Positions 29,210-38,499 of a stretch of DNA of 64,000 bases are shown here, one piece after another. Source of the stretch: Chloroflexota bacterium (GTDB lineage Bacteria > Chloroflexota > UBA11872 > VXOZ01); NCBI GenBank assembly GCA_958295775.1, contig CATQHC010000002.1, positions 1,201,830-1,265,829 of the forward strand, read 5' to 3'. The position numbers and the translations under genes were made by a program. Under the pieces are notes generated by a model. The model was not told where the DNA came from, did not search any database, and saw nothing but the letters and a program-made list of their open reading frames with translations. Within the stretch, counting starts at the first letter, position 1. Every line of letters begins with the position of its first letter.

Positions 29210-29874
29210 ACCTTGCCGTACGACAGGTATTGGCGGTGGTTCATAAAGACCTCATGGTGGAGATGCGCGCGCGGGACCTGCTGAACGTGATGCTGACGTT
29301 TGCGGTGCTCTCGCTAATTATCTTCAACCTTGCCTTGGATTTGCGGGGGCCGACGGTACAGGAAGTGGGGCCGGGGTTGCTGTGGCTCACAATCGCCTTT
29401 GCCGCCATTCTGGGTATGGGGCGGACATTCGTGCGGGAGCATGACCGCGGCACGCTTGCCGGACTACTGCTCGCGCCTATCGACCGGGGCACGCTCTTTG
29501 TTGCGAAGCTGCTCGCCAATCTCATCTTCCTCTTAATCATGGAAGCGGTTGCCCTGCCCATGTTCGCGTTGCTGTTCAATCTGCCGGTGCTCCGGCCGTC
29601 AGTGATTCTCATAACTGTGTGTGGCACGCTGGGCTTTGCCATTCTGGGCACAACGTTCTCTGCCATGGCGGCGCACAGCCGCGCGCGCGAAGCGTTGCTG
29701 CCGCTCTTGCTCTTGCCCACGACCGTACCCATACTCATCGGCGCCGTACAGGCCACCAGCAATGCAATCAATGGCGCGGAAGGCGGACCGCCCTGGCTGG
29801 GCCTGCTCATTGCCTTCGACGTGATTTTCTTCACCGTCTCCTACTTGCTCTTTGCATTCGCAGTCGAAGGATGA
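29206..29874 (+). CDS. ccmB: Haem exporter permease CcmB
   Basis: Six TM segments, HKDLMVEMRARDLLNVMLTFAVL; directly after ccmA with ATG overlap. Confidence 0.9.
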   Translation: MNLAVRQVLAVVHKDLMVEMRARDLLNVMLTFAVLSLIIFNLALDLRGPTVQEVGPGLLWLTIAFAAILGMGRTFVREHDRGTLAGLLLAPIDRGTLFVAKLLANLIFLLIMEAVALPMFALLFNLPVLRPSVILITVCGTLGFAILGTTFSAMAAHSRAREALLPLLLLPTTVPILIGAVQATSNAINGAEGGPPWLGLLIAFDVIFFTVSYLLFAFAVEG

Positions 29875-30114
29875 GCTTATTCCCTCGATTGGCAAGGAAC
29901 CGTTCGTGCTTCGCACTCAGAGCCCCCATATATTTGAAGTTAGCCAAACGGAACTGCGTATTCACTTGTGCGTCCTTCAGAAGAAAGAACCTGCGTCATG
30001 GGCTAAGAGCCGTTTAGTCTTCCGAACGCTATACTTTAATGCAGCCGGTGATGACGTTCCCGCGAGCGCACAAGTTGGCGCGGATGGCGCTGGCTACAGT
30101 TACAATGCGATGCC

Positions 30115-30846
30115 ATGTCCTTGCAGGAAAGGAATAGAACGGCGGTGAAAAGAATTGAAAAAGGTGAGCGGCGATGGGTAGATGACATTCTTGGCGTTGC
30201 CACGTTGGTCGGCATGGTGGCGGCACTCTGGTTGGTCTTTGTCTACACGCCCGTAGAGCTTGTGCAGGGCGCCGTGCAGAAGGTCTTCTACATCCACCTT
30301 GCCTCGATTTGGAACGCATACTTGAGTTTCTTCCTTGTCTTCGTAGCGAGCATCCTCTATCTGCGACGGCCAAGTGCGGCTACAGATCGTTTCGCGCGCG
30401 CTTGGGCGGAAATCGGCGTGGTGTTCACGACCATCACACTCATCAGCGGCGCGATTTGGGGCAAGCCAACCTGGGGCACGTACTGGACGTGGGATCCCCG
30501 GCTTACCACCACGCTCCTCCTCTGGCTCATCTACGTGGTGTACATCATGCTGCGCGGCTTTGTGGACGATCCCGAGCGCGGGCGGCGCTACGCTGCAATC
30601 GTAGGCATCATCGGCTTCATCGACGTGCCCATCGTGCACATGTCCGTACGCTGGTGGCGCACGCTGCATCCCGATCCAATCGTAGCCAGACTAGAGGGTC
30701 CGGAGTTGCCAATGAGCATGTGGTACACGGTGCTCTTTTGCATTGTGGTCTTTACACTTTTGGCAGTCTTCTTGGTGCGTCAGCGCCTGCAAATCGACGA
30801 GTTGCGGGAAAGCCTCCTCGCGCTACGTTTGTCCCCGAGACAATAA
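30115..30846 (+). CDS. ccmC: Haem exporter subunit CcmC
   Basis: GAIWGKPTWGTYWTWDPRLTTTLLLWLIYVVYIMLR. Confidence 0.95.
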   Translation: MSLQERNRTAVKRIEKGERRWVDDILGVATLVGMVAALWLVFVYTPVELVQGAVQKVFYIHLASIWNAYLSFFLVFVASILYLRRPSAATDRFARAWAEIGVVFTTITLISGAIWGKPTWGTYWTWDPRLTTTLLLWLIYVVYIMLRGFVDDPERGRRYAAIVGIIGFIDVPIVHMSVRWWRTLHPDPIVARLEGPELPMSMWYTVLFCIVVFTLLAVFLVRQRLQIDELRESLLALRLSPRQ

Positions 30847-30863
30847 GGAACAGGAGCAACTCT

Positions 30864-31043
30864 ATGGACACGCTACAAAACCTTGACTACCTCTTCGCCG
30901 CGTTTGCCATTCTCTGGGTGGTGATCTTCGGCTATTTCTTCTACATCACAAGACAACTGGGTGAGCTGCGGCGCGAGGTCAAGGCGCTCCACGAAGAACG
31001 CGTACGTGATGCGTCAGACCCGGATGCACCGTCAGGGTCCTAG
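30864..31043 (+). CDS. ccmD: CcmD-like small membrane protein
   Basis: 59 aa, single TM then basic helix (YITRQLGELRREVKALHEE), directly after ccmC. Confidence 0.65.
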   Translation: MDTLQNLDYLFAAFAILWVVIFGYFFYITRQLGELRREVKALHEERVRDASDPDAPSGS

Positions 31044-31127
31044 CTCTTGTTTTCAACTAAACGGCATCACGGTCTTTCGCGGCTCGTCGGAAGCAAGACA
31101 TGCGCGCCGGAGTGCCGCTTCATCATG

Positions 31128-31156
31128 TTGGCACCTGTCAGGGTGCGTGTTATCCT
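31128..31156 (+). promoter_or_regulatory. Candidate sigma70-like promoter TTGGCA-17-TATCCT
   Basis: Read directly, about 45 nt upstream of the ATP-grasp-like gene. Confidence 0.4.
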
Positions 31157-31203
31157 ATAAATACTGAAGTAATGGCGCAATCCAAGAATCCGAGAGAGTT
31201 TCA

Positions 31204-32721
31204 ATGACGGAAGACGGGTCATGTACGACAGCCCAGACAGAGAGTCGAAAGAACCAGACGAGTGAAGGTTCTGGAGGGTCCGCCGCCGTAACTACCCTTA
31301 CGGAATCCGACGCGCGTGCGCGCAGTCTGGCGCTCAATGACCGCGTTCCCGCGAGCGGGTTGTTTGGCGAGGCGAGCCGGCCCCTTGTAGAGGGCTCCCG
31401 CGCCTCATGGCGCATTGCGCCCGAGCCGTTCCTTATCACTCCCGAGAGCTACGCGCGTTTGCAGCAATTGGGAGACCGTCTGCTAGCGTTCTATAGCGCT
31501 GCAAACCGCCTTTACCGGCGCAGCGTGCGCGGCACAATTCCCTCGTTCTTTCACGAGTATCTCGATCGGGGCAAGAGCGAGACCGTAGTCGATTACGGGC
31601 GCATGAACCGCTTCCGGCGCGACCTGCCCGGCGTGATCCGTCCCGATCTCCTCCTGACGGCCGACGGCGTAAAGGCCGCTGAATTAGATTCCGTACCCGG
31701 CGGTATCGGCCTCACCGGCAGCATGCAGCAGCACTACAGCAGCCTGGGTTTCACCATGGTGGGCGGCAGCAACGGCATGGCTGAAGGCTTTGCCGCCACG
31801 ATTCGCAGCTACGCTGGGAACAACGACCCCCAGCTTGCGATTGCGGTTTCAGACGAGTCCGCCGACTACCGCCCGGAGATGCAATGGCTTTCCGATCAAT
31901 TGCGGGAGCTGGGCATGAGCAGCGCCTGCACCAGGCCGGAAGACATTGTCATGCGCGACGATGGGCTTTACCTGGACGACCGTCTGATTGACACGCTTTA
32001 TCGATTCTTAGAGCTCTTCGATCTGAAGAATATTCCTAACTACGATCTGTTGCTCTACGCCGTGCGCAAGCAACTGGTCGTAATGACGCCGCCGCTCAAA
32101 GCATATCTTGAGGAGAAGTTGCTCTTCGGGCTCTTCCATCATCCGGTGTTGGCTGAATTCTGGATGCAGGAGATGGGGAAAGAGACCGTTGCCGCCCTGC
32201 AACGCGTGATTCCACAGACCTGGATACTGGACCCGCGGCCGTTGCCGCCCCACGCGGTTATCCCGGGTCTGGAAGTCGCGAAGAAACCCGTATCGGACTG
32301 GAAGCAACTCTTGGGGTTGGGGCAGGCAGAGCGGCGCTTGGTCATCAAGCCTTCCGGCTACTCTGCCGCTGCCTGGGGCAGCCGGGGCGTCACCATCGGC
32401 CACGACCATCCAGAAGCGGAGTGGGATGAAGCCGTGCAGACGGCGCTTGACGCTTTCGAAACGACACCCCACGTCCTACAGAAATTCCACCACGGCAACC
32501 GCTACGGCACCCGGTACTACGACTTTGCGCAGGACTCTGTGCGCAAGATGAACGGCCGCGTGCGGTTGAGTCCGTATTACTTCGTTGCGAATGACGAGAC
32601 TACCCTCGCCGGCATTCTCGTCACCGTCGTGCCGGCGGACAAGAAACTCATCCACGGCATGGTCGACGCCGTGATGGTGCCGGCCGCCATAAGCGAGAGC
32701 GGCGTAAGTCTCGACCTTTAA
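31204..32721 (+). CDS. ATP-grasp-like protein of unknown substrate
   Basis: IRPDLLLTADGVKAAELDSVPGGIGLTG and RRLVIKPSGYSAAAWGSRGV...PHVLQKFHHG resemble circularly permuted ATP-grasp proteins. Confidence 0.5.
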   Translation: MTEDGSCTTAQTESRKNQTSEGSGGSAAVTTLTESDARARSLALNDRVPASGLFGEASRPLVEGSRASWRIAPEPFLITPESYARLQQLGDRLLAFYSAANRLYRRSVRGTIPSFFHEYLDRGKSETVVDYGRMNRFRRDLPGVIRPDLLLTADGVKAAELDSVPGGIGLTGSMQQHYSSLGFTMVGGSNGMAEGFAATIRSYAGNNDPQLAIAVSDESADYRPEMQWLSDQLRELGMSSACTRPEDIVMRDDGLYLDDRLIDTLYRFLELFDLKNIPNYDLLLYAVRKQLVVMTPPLKAYLEEKLLFGLFHHPVLAEFWMQEMGKETVAALQRVIPQTWILDPRPLPPHAVIPGLEVAKKPVSDWKQLLGLGQAERRLVIKPSGYSAAAWGSRGVTIGHDHPEAEWDEAVQTALDAFETTPHVLQKFHHGNRYGTRYYDFAQDSVRKMNGRVRLSPYYFVANDETTLAGILVTVVPADKKLIHGMVDAVMVPAAISESGVSLDL

Positions 32722-32760
32722 AGCGCTAGCCCTAGGGCAAATGGAGAATAGGGAACCGGC

Positions 32761-33978
32761 ATGGCAATCTCACAATCTCAAGTGAAACGAGACAAAGAAG
32801 AGTGGCAGGAACTCCTTGCGGCTGGCATCAACCGGCCTGAGAAGCTCATTGCCGAACTTGGCGAGCGGCTTGGTTTGGACGACGAGACTGCCGCCAGCTT
32901 GCACAAAAACTTCCCGGTGCGGATTAACCCCTACTACCTTGGCTTGATTGATGAGGTCAATGATCCCATCTGGCGTCAGGCCATTCCCGATGAGATGGAA
33001 CTCGACCACAGCGATTCATTCACGACGATGGACCCGCTGGCCGAGGATATGGACTCGCCGGTGCCTTACCTGACGCACCGGTACCCCGACCGGGTGCTCA
33101 TGGTCGTGCAGTTGCAGTGCGCCATGTATTGCCGCTTCTGCACGCGCCGCCGCGAAGTGGGCAGCCGCAATGCCGTCACCAAAGCTGACTGGGACCGGCA
33201 GATCCAATATATCGCTGAGAACCCGGAAGTCCGCGATGTCATCATTTCCGGCGGCGACCCCTTTATGCTGCTCGACCACCAGATCGACTACATTCTCAAG
33301 AATCTGCGTGCGATTCCGCACATGGAAATCATCCGCCTGGACTCTCGCATGCCCGTCACCTTGCCCCAACGCGTGACGGAAAACCTCTGCAAGATCATTC
33401 AGCGCTATCACCCGGTCTACCTGAACACCCACTTCAACCACCCGCGTGAAGTTACGCCTGAGTCTTCACGCGCGTGCGAACTCATGAACGATCACGGGGT
33501 TCCCGTGGGCAATCAGAGTGTGCTGCTGCGCGGCGTAAACGACGATCCTGAGACCATGAAAACCTTGGTCCAAGAACTGCTGAAAATTCGCGTCAAACCC
33601 TACTATCTTTACCAGGCCGACCTGGTGACCGGTACCAGCCACTTCCGCACCGCCGTTGAGAAAGGCCTGGAGATTATCAAGGCCATCCAGGGCCACACCA
33701 GCGGCATGGCTGTGCCGCACTACGTGATCGACGCGCCCCAGGGCGGCGGCAAGATTCCGGTGACGCCCGATTTCATCCAAGAAATCACCGAAAATGAAAT
33801 CGTGCTGAAGAACTACGAAGGCAACGTCTACCGCTATCCCATAAACGCGGAAGTGCCGAACGCCCAGGAAACGAAGCTGTCCCAGGCGCACACCAATGGC
33901 AAGGGCAACGGCGATCTCGTCGAAGACTGCAGCCCTGCGGCTGAAGACGGCAGCGCCGCAGGTACGGATGCGAGTTAG
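32761..33978 (+). CDS. kamA: Radical SAM lysine 2,3-aminomutase family protein
   Basis: CAMYCRFCTRRREVG cluster motif, HFRTAVEKGLEIIKAIQGHTSGMAVPHYVIDAPQGGGK. Confidence 0.9.
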   Translation: MAISQSQVKRDKEEWQELLAAGINRPEKLIAELGERLGLDDETAASLHKNFPVRINPYYLGLIDEVNDPIWRQAIPDEMELDHSDSFTTMDPLAEDMDSPVPYLTHRYPDRVLMVVQLQCAMYCRFCTRRREVGSRNAVTKADWDRQIQYIAENPEVRDVIISGGDPFMLLDHQIDYILKNLRAIPHMEIIRLDSRMPVTLPQRVTENLCKIIQRYHPVYLNTHFNHPREVTPESSRACELMNDHGVPVGNQSVLLRGVNDDPETMKTLVQELLKIRVKPYYLYQADLVTGTSHFRTAVEKGLEIIKAIQGHTSGMAVPHYVIDAPQGGGKIPVTPDFIQEITENEIVLKNYEGNVYRYPINAEVPNAQETKLSQAHTNGKGNGDLVEDCSPAAEDGSAAGTDAS

Positions 33979-34045
33979 CGGATGTCTGCGTAGCAGTAGG
34001 TGCTTGCGACAACTGTCCTGAACCCTCGACAAAGAAGCATCCCCT

Positions 34046-35095
34046 TTGAAGACCCCGCTCCGCATTGCCGCCGTCGGCTTGGAGCACGATGAAATCTACC
34101 GCGTGCTCGACCGGCTACGCCATCATGAAGAAGCCGACCTGAAGGCAATTGCCGAACGCAGCGGACGCCTGCGCATGGCTGCGGCAGGCCGCTATCGCGT
34201 ACCCGTCTTTCCGCGCCTGGCGCCGCTCTTGGATAAGACCGACGTAGACTCCGTCCTCGTTGCCACGGCCAACGGCGACAAGGCGGCCGCAGTCCAGGAA
34301 GCCTTGCACGCGGGCAAGCACGTCATCGCCCATGCCCCGCTCGCGATTACGTTGGAGCAACTTGCTGCCGTGGAAGAAGCACAGGAGGCCACCGACGCCG
34401 CGCTGGTCATGCTGCTGCCGCAGCGCTTCACGCCGGCCTACGTGCAACTGCGGGACGTGGTTGCACAGGGAGAGCTTGGCGCCATCAGCCAGGTGGTGAT
34501 CATAAACTCGCAGAAGGTCGCGGCAACCCCCCGCACCCAGGCGTTCTACGCCACCAAGACGCACGGCGGCGTGCTGACGACTCTGGCAGTCCACGACATC
34601 GACGTGTTGCGCTGGCTGGGTGGAGAAGTGACCGTCGCCTACGCCGCGACCCAGTGCCACGGTCTCACCGAGCAGCCGGACTTCGAAGACGCGGGCTTGG
34701 TGCGCTGCGCGCTCGCGGGCGGGGGCGAGGGCATAGTCGCGTGCAATTGGCTGGCGCCGGACGGCGGTGCGCCGTTTCACGAAATCACGGTGATCGGCAC
34801 CGAAGGCACAGCCTGGGTTCACGGCGGGAAGATGCACGCATTGCGCGGAGACGCCGCAGGACAATTGTCCGACGGCGCCGATAGTCAGGGCTACTTTGCC
34901 ACACACAGTGAAGCCGGAAATGCCTTCCCATCGGCCGCCGGTCAAGCCGACCACGATATTGACGCAGCAATGCTGAACGCCGCGCTTTCCGCGCTCGGCG
35001 CTGCCGACTTGCGCGCAGCGGCCACTACCGCTGCCCTCCGCACAACACGTGCGGCGGTGCAAGCTCAGCACATTGCCTGGCAGGACGTTGAATAA
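34046..35095 (+). CDS. Gfo/Idh/MocA family oxidoreductase
   Basis: IAAVGLEHDE..., VATANGDKAAAVQEALHAGKHVIAHAPLA. Confidence 0.8.
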   Translation: MKTPLRIAAVGLEHDEIYRVLDRLRHHEEADLKAIAERSGRLRMAAAGRYRVPVFPRLAPLLDKTDVDSVLVATANGDKAAAVQEALHAGKHVIAHAPLAITLEQLAAVEEAQEATDAALVMLLPQRFTPAYVQLRDVVAQGELGAISQVVIINSQKVAATPRTQAFYATKTHGGVLTTLAVHDIDVLRWLGGEVTVAYAATQCHGLTEQPDFEDAGLVRCALAGGGEGIVACNWLAPDGGAPFHEITVIGTEGTAWVHGGKMHALRGDAAGQLSDGADSQGYFATHSEAGNAFPSAAGQADHDIDAAMLNAALSALGAADLRAAATTAALRTTRAAVQAQHIAWQDVE

Positions 35096-35957
35096 CGTGC
35101 GCGCGTGCGCCTCTGCGACGCCGGATTTTCTCGCAATCGGCCATGCGGCGCGAGACCTGACCCCTGATGGCTGGCGCTGGGGCGGCACGGTCACCTACGC
35201 GGCGCTGCTTGCGCGGGCATGGGGAGTGTCTGCAGCGGTGCTCACTTCCTTGGCAGCAGCAGACGAGTCCCGCTACCAAGAATTTCTCGGCAGTGACGTC
35301 CTCTTGCACGCGCTCCGCTCACCGACCACCACGACGTTTGAGAACGTCTATACTGCTGCGGGCCGCCGGCAGCGTTTGCATGCCCAGGCAGCGCGGCTCG
35401 AACCGCGCCACGTACCGCAATCCTGGGGCAGCGCGCCAATTGTGCTAGTGGGCCCGCTGTTGAGCGAGGTCTCTACGCAATTCAGCGGTTTCTTTGCTCA
35501 AGACACTTTGGTTGGCATGGCCATCCAGGGGCGCTTGCGCAGTCACCGCCGGGGGAGCATCTATGCGCGCCGCTGGCGCCGTGCCCCGCAGGAGTTTGCG
35601 GCCTATGACGTGCTCTTTTTTTCAGAAGAAGACGTGCAGGGCAGCGCCGCGCTTGCCGAGAGCTACGCGGCCTTGGTTCCCTTGGCGGTGATGACACGGG
35701 GCGGTGCCGGCGCAACGCTCTTTGCGCACGGCCGCGTTACGCAACATCCTGCCTTTGCGTCCCGACCGGTTGACATGACGGGTGCCGGTGATGTCTTTGC
35801 CGCCGCGTTCTTGCTCCACTACGCGGAGAATCGCGATCCGGCAGCAGCCTGCCGCTACGCCAACGCCGCCGCGGCCTGCAGCATCGAGCACGCCGGCGCG
35901 AGCGGGATTCCGACCCGCGAGCAAGTAGATACACGGCTGCGCTCCACACAGAGATGA
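35049..35957 (+). CDS. PfkB-family carbohydrate kinase-like protein (true start probably ~35088-35097)
   Basis: GWRWGGTVTYAALLARAWG; DMTGAGDVFAAAFLLHYAE. Confidence 0.8.
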   Translation: MRRCKLSTLPGRTLNNVRACASATPDFLAIGHAARDLTPDGWRWGGTVTYAALLARAWGVSAAVLTSLAAADESRYQEFLGSDVLLHALRSPTTTTFENVYTAAGRRQRLHAQAARLEPRHVPQSWGSAPIVLVGPLLSEVSTQFSGFFAQDTLVGMAIQGRLRSHRRGSIYARRWRRAPQEFAAYDVLFFSEEDVQGSAALAESYAALVPLAVMTRGGAGATLFAHGRVTQHPAFASRPVDMTGAGDVFAAAFLLHYAENRDPAAACRYANAAAACSIEHAGASGIPTREQVDTRLRSTQR

Positions 35958-36146
35958 GTGTTGCGCATGCGTAGTCGCCTACTGCCGATCGCTGCTGGGA
36001 CTCTCCGCGCGTTCGCCACCTTGATTTCCTGGAGATTGGCGCCAACCTGACTTAGCGCAAATGCTTAGCTCTAGAAAGCGGTGGACAAGCCCCCGCGCTA
36101 CTGCGTTTCTCTTCCTCTCTTCTCGAGGAGATATTTTAATGACCCC

Positions 36147-36192
36147 GTCGTTCCGGCGAAAAGACGGCCCCGTACCTGATACAGGGCCGGAA
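36147..36192. repeat. Nested inverted repeat GTCGTTCCGGC...GGCCCCGTACCTGATACAGGGCCGGAA
   Basis: Outer arms TTCCGGC/GCCGGAA with an inner imperfect hairpin. Confidence 0.65.
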
Positions 36193-36294
36193 TTCAGAGC
36201 GGGCGTGGGCGGCTAGGGATCGCTAGTCATGAAGCTGTTATTCACCCACCAGCCCGACATTCACCCAGCAGAAGGGAAAGGGGTTTCGCAAAGG

Positions 36295-36332
36295 TCTCCC
36301 CAGGGAGAGGGAGAGGGCCAGGGTGAGGGTGG
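36295..36332. repeat. TCTCCCCAGGGAGAGGGAGAGGGCCAGGGTGAGGGTGG interspersed-type repeat
   Basis: Matches the common bacterial CCCTCTCCC/GGTGAGGG repeat style. Confidence 0.5.
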
Positions 36333-36448
36333 ATCCCTGTCCTGTATCCCTAACGAACATGGTGCGACCGGCGCACAACCGCAGCGCCACTCCTGCGCAG
36401 GTTGCAGACCTACGCTACCGAAAATGGCAGTAGAATAGATATGTATGG

Positions 36449-38230
36449 GTGGAGGCTCTCCTGGAAGACCATAGAAAGACTCACCACTTGACCATCGACG
36501 TAGCCACTCTCACCGCGCTCCGCCGGGAAATCACCGAGAAAGTCATTGGCGGCCGCATCCAGCGCGTGCTGCATTCGGGCCAACTCGCCGTAGCCTTTGA
36601 GATCTATGCGCGCAGCGAGACGTGGTGGCTCATCATCAATGCCGCGCCGCAAGCGCCGCATCTCTACCTGACTCGCGAGCGGCCGGCGCGCGCTGACGAC
36701 AACGTGACCCCGCTGCTTCTCCTGCTGCGCAAGTACGTGCGCAACGGCCGCCTCATCGCGGTAGACCAGCCGCCGTGGGAGCGGGTCTTGCAATTTACCG
36801 TCCACGCCCGCGTGGATGACGACATCGCGGAAACCACGCTCGTCGCCGAGATCATGGGGCGCACGAGCAATCTCGTGCTGGTGAACGCCGATGGCGTCAT
36901 TCTCGATAGCATGAAGCGCGTGGACGCATCTATCAATCGCTATCGCCAGGTGCTGCCGAAGTTGCCGTACTTGCCGCCGCCGCCTCTTGAACGTCCCGAT
37001 CCTTTCACCGCGCAGGCGGCGCACTTGGAGGCCGCTGCTGAAGCCGCGCCTACGCAACCTGCCTGGCGCGTGTTGATGGGGCAGACTACCGGCTGCGGAC
37101 CCCTCCTCGCCCGTGAGGCTGTCTTTCGCGCCGCAGCCGCGGCTGAGGCTTCCGCGGCAGACGTAGGGTGGCACGACGTACTGGAGGCGGCGCGACAGGT
37201 GTTTACACAAGTTGAGCGCGGCGAACTCACGCCCAGTCTCGCGCCCGGCGCGGACGACGCCCTCACTGCCTATGCGCCCTACGCGCTCACCATGTTTCCC
37301 GGCTGCGAACAGGCGGACTCTATGAGCGCCGCCATCGAGCGCTTCTACCGCGAACAGGGCAGAGCGCCGCAGCGCCGGACGCGCGACCTGGGACAGAAGC
37401 CGCTGCTCCAAGCGCTGCAGGAGCGTATGGACCAACTTCAACAACGCCGCCGCGCCCTGAAGCGCCAAGAGCGTGACGCCGTCGACGCGGAGGAATGGCG
37501 GCGCAAAGGCGATTTGGTCCTGGCCTATGGGTACGGTGTCGCGCCGGGAAGCAAAGAAATCGAGGTGGACGGCGAAAAGATTCGTATAGACCCGGAAACC
37601 TCGGTTCCCGAAAATGCCGATACATACTTTACCGCGTACAAGCGCAAGAAGCGGGCGCAAGAAGAAGTGCCGGGACTGCTGCGCAAGGTTGAGAACGAGT
37701 ACGCCTATTGCGAACAAGCGGAGGCCTTGCTGGAAGCGGCGGAGTCCCCAGCCGACGTGCGCGCGCTGCGCGATGAATTGCGGGAGCAGGGCATTGTCGG
37801 CGGCGGTCGGCCCCGTAGGGACAAGGGACGCAGGGGCAGGCGGGGTAAAGATGTAGAAGTAGGAGCGCGCCCGGTCTCAATCTGGCTCGACGAAATTCAG
37901 GTGCTCGTGGGCCGCAGCGGCGCGCAAAACGACGCTGCACTACGCCTCGCGGACGCGGATGACGTCTGGCTGCACGCGCGCAACGTGCCCGGCGCGCACA
38001 CCGTGCTGCGCTCCGGCGGCCGTGACGTGCCCGAGGCAATTATCCATCAAGCAGCGCAGATTGCCGCCTACTACAGCAAACTGCGTGAAGCCACGAGTGC
38101 CGAAGTCGACGTCACCAAGCGTCGCTACGTGCGCCGCATCCCCGGCGGGCACCCCGGCCTCGTCACCTACCGCAACGAGTACACGGTCCGGGTCAAGCCT
38201 GAGCCATTGCCTCAACCGGAGCAGCAATAG
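36449..38230 (+). CDS. rqcH: NFACT family ribosome quality control protein RqcH
   Basis: N-terminal NFACT-N pattern, C-terminal DVWLHARNVPGAHTVLRSGG NFACT-R. Confidence 0.9.
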   Translation: MEALLEDHRKTHHLTIDVATLTALRREITEKVIGGRIQRVLHSGQLAVAFEIYARSETWWLIINAAPQAPHLYLTRERPARADDNVTPLLLLLRKYVRNGRLIAVDQPPWERVLQFTVHARVDDDIAETTLVAEIMGRTSNLVLVNADGVILDSMKRVDASINRYRQVLPKLPYLPPPPLERPDPFTAQAAHLEAAAEAAPTQPAWRVLMGQTTGCGPLLAREAVFRAAAAAEASAADVGWHDVLEAARQVFTQVERGELTPSLAPGADDALTAYAPYALTMFPGCEQADSMSAAIERFYREQGRAPQRRTRDLGQKPLLQALQERMDQLQQRRRALKRQERDAVDAEEWRRKGDLVLAYGYGVAPGSKEIEVDGEKIRIDPETSVPENADTYFTAYKRKKRAQEEVPGLLRKVENEYAYCEQAEALLEAAESPADVRALRDELREQGIVGGGRPRRDKGRRGRRGKDVEVGARPVSIWLDEIQVLVGRSGAQNDAALRLADADDVWLHARNVPGAHTVLRSGGRDVPEAIIHQAAQIAAYYSKLREATSAEVDVTKRRYVRRIPGGHPGLVTYRNEYTVRVKPEPLPQPEQQ

Positions 38231-38240
38231 GTCTTCCATT

Positions 38241-38403
38241 GGCCCTGAACCTGCCTGTCTTGAGCAAGTCGTAGTGCGGTCGCCTGCAAGCAATTGTGCT
38301 GCGACAGGCTCTGCACGCACGGTGCCGCGTTTGTTCTCTTTGGTTGGCTTGGTTCCGCTCGCCCTGAGCTTGACTGTCCTGAGCCTGCCGAAGGGTCGAA
38401 GGG
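38241..38403. repeat. Two degenerate copies of a GCCCTGAGCNTGTCGAAGGGC-type interspersed repeat
   Basis: GGCCCTGAACCTGCCTGTCTTGAGCAAGTCG and GCCCTGAGCTTGACTGTCCTGAGCCTGCCGAAGGGTCGAAGGG between convergent genes. Confidence 0.6.
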
Positions 38404-38499
38404 TGATTGAGGGCATGAGTGAATTTCGCAAACTCTCTCCCTCTTGATCACACTTCGAGTGGCTTGGCACAAACGGGAAGGGGCTTCCCTGCTCTGTCG

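Noticed and set aside
34115-35194. 359-aa minus-strand ORF opposite the Gfo/Idh/MocA gene
   Set aside because: Antisense to a well-supported oxidoreductase; no motif.
36410-37717. 435-aa minus-strand ORF opposite rqcH
   Set aside because: Shadow ORF from high GC opposite a clear NFACT gene; translation is Arg/His-rich with no recognisable domain.
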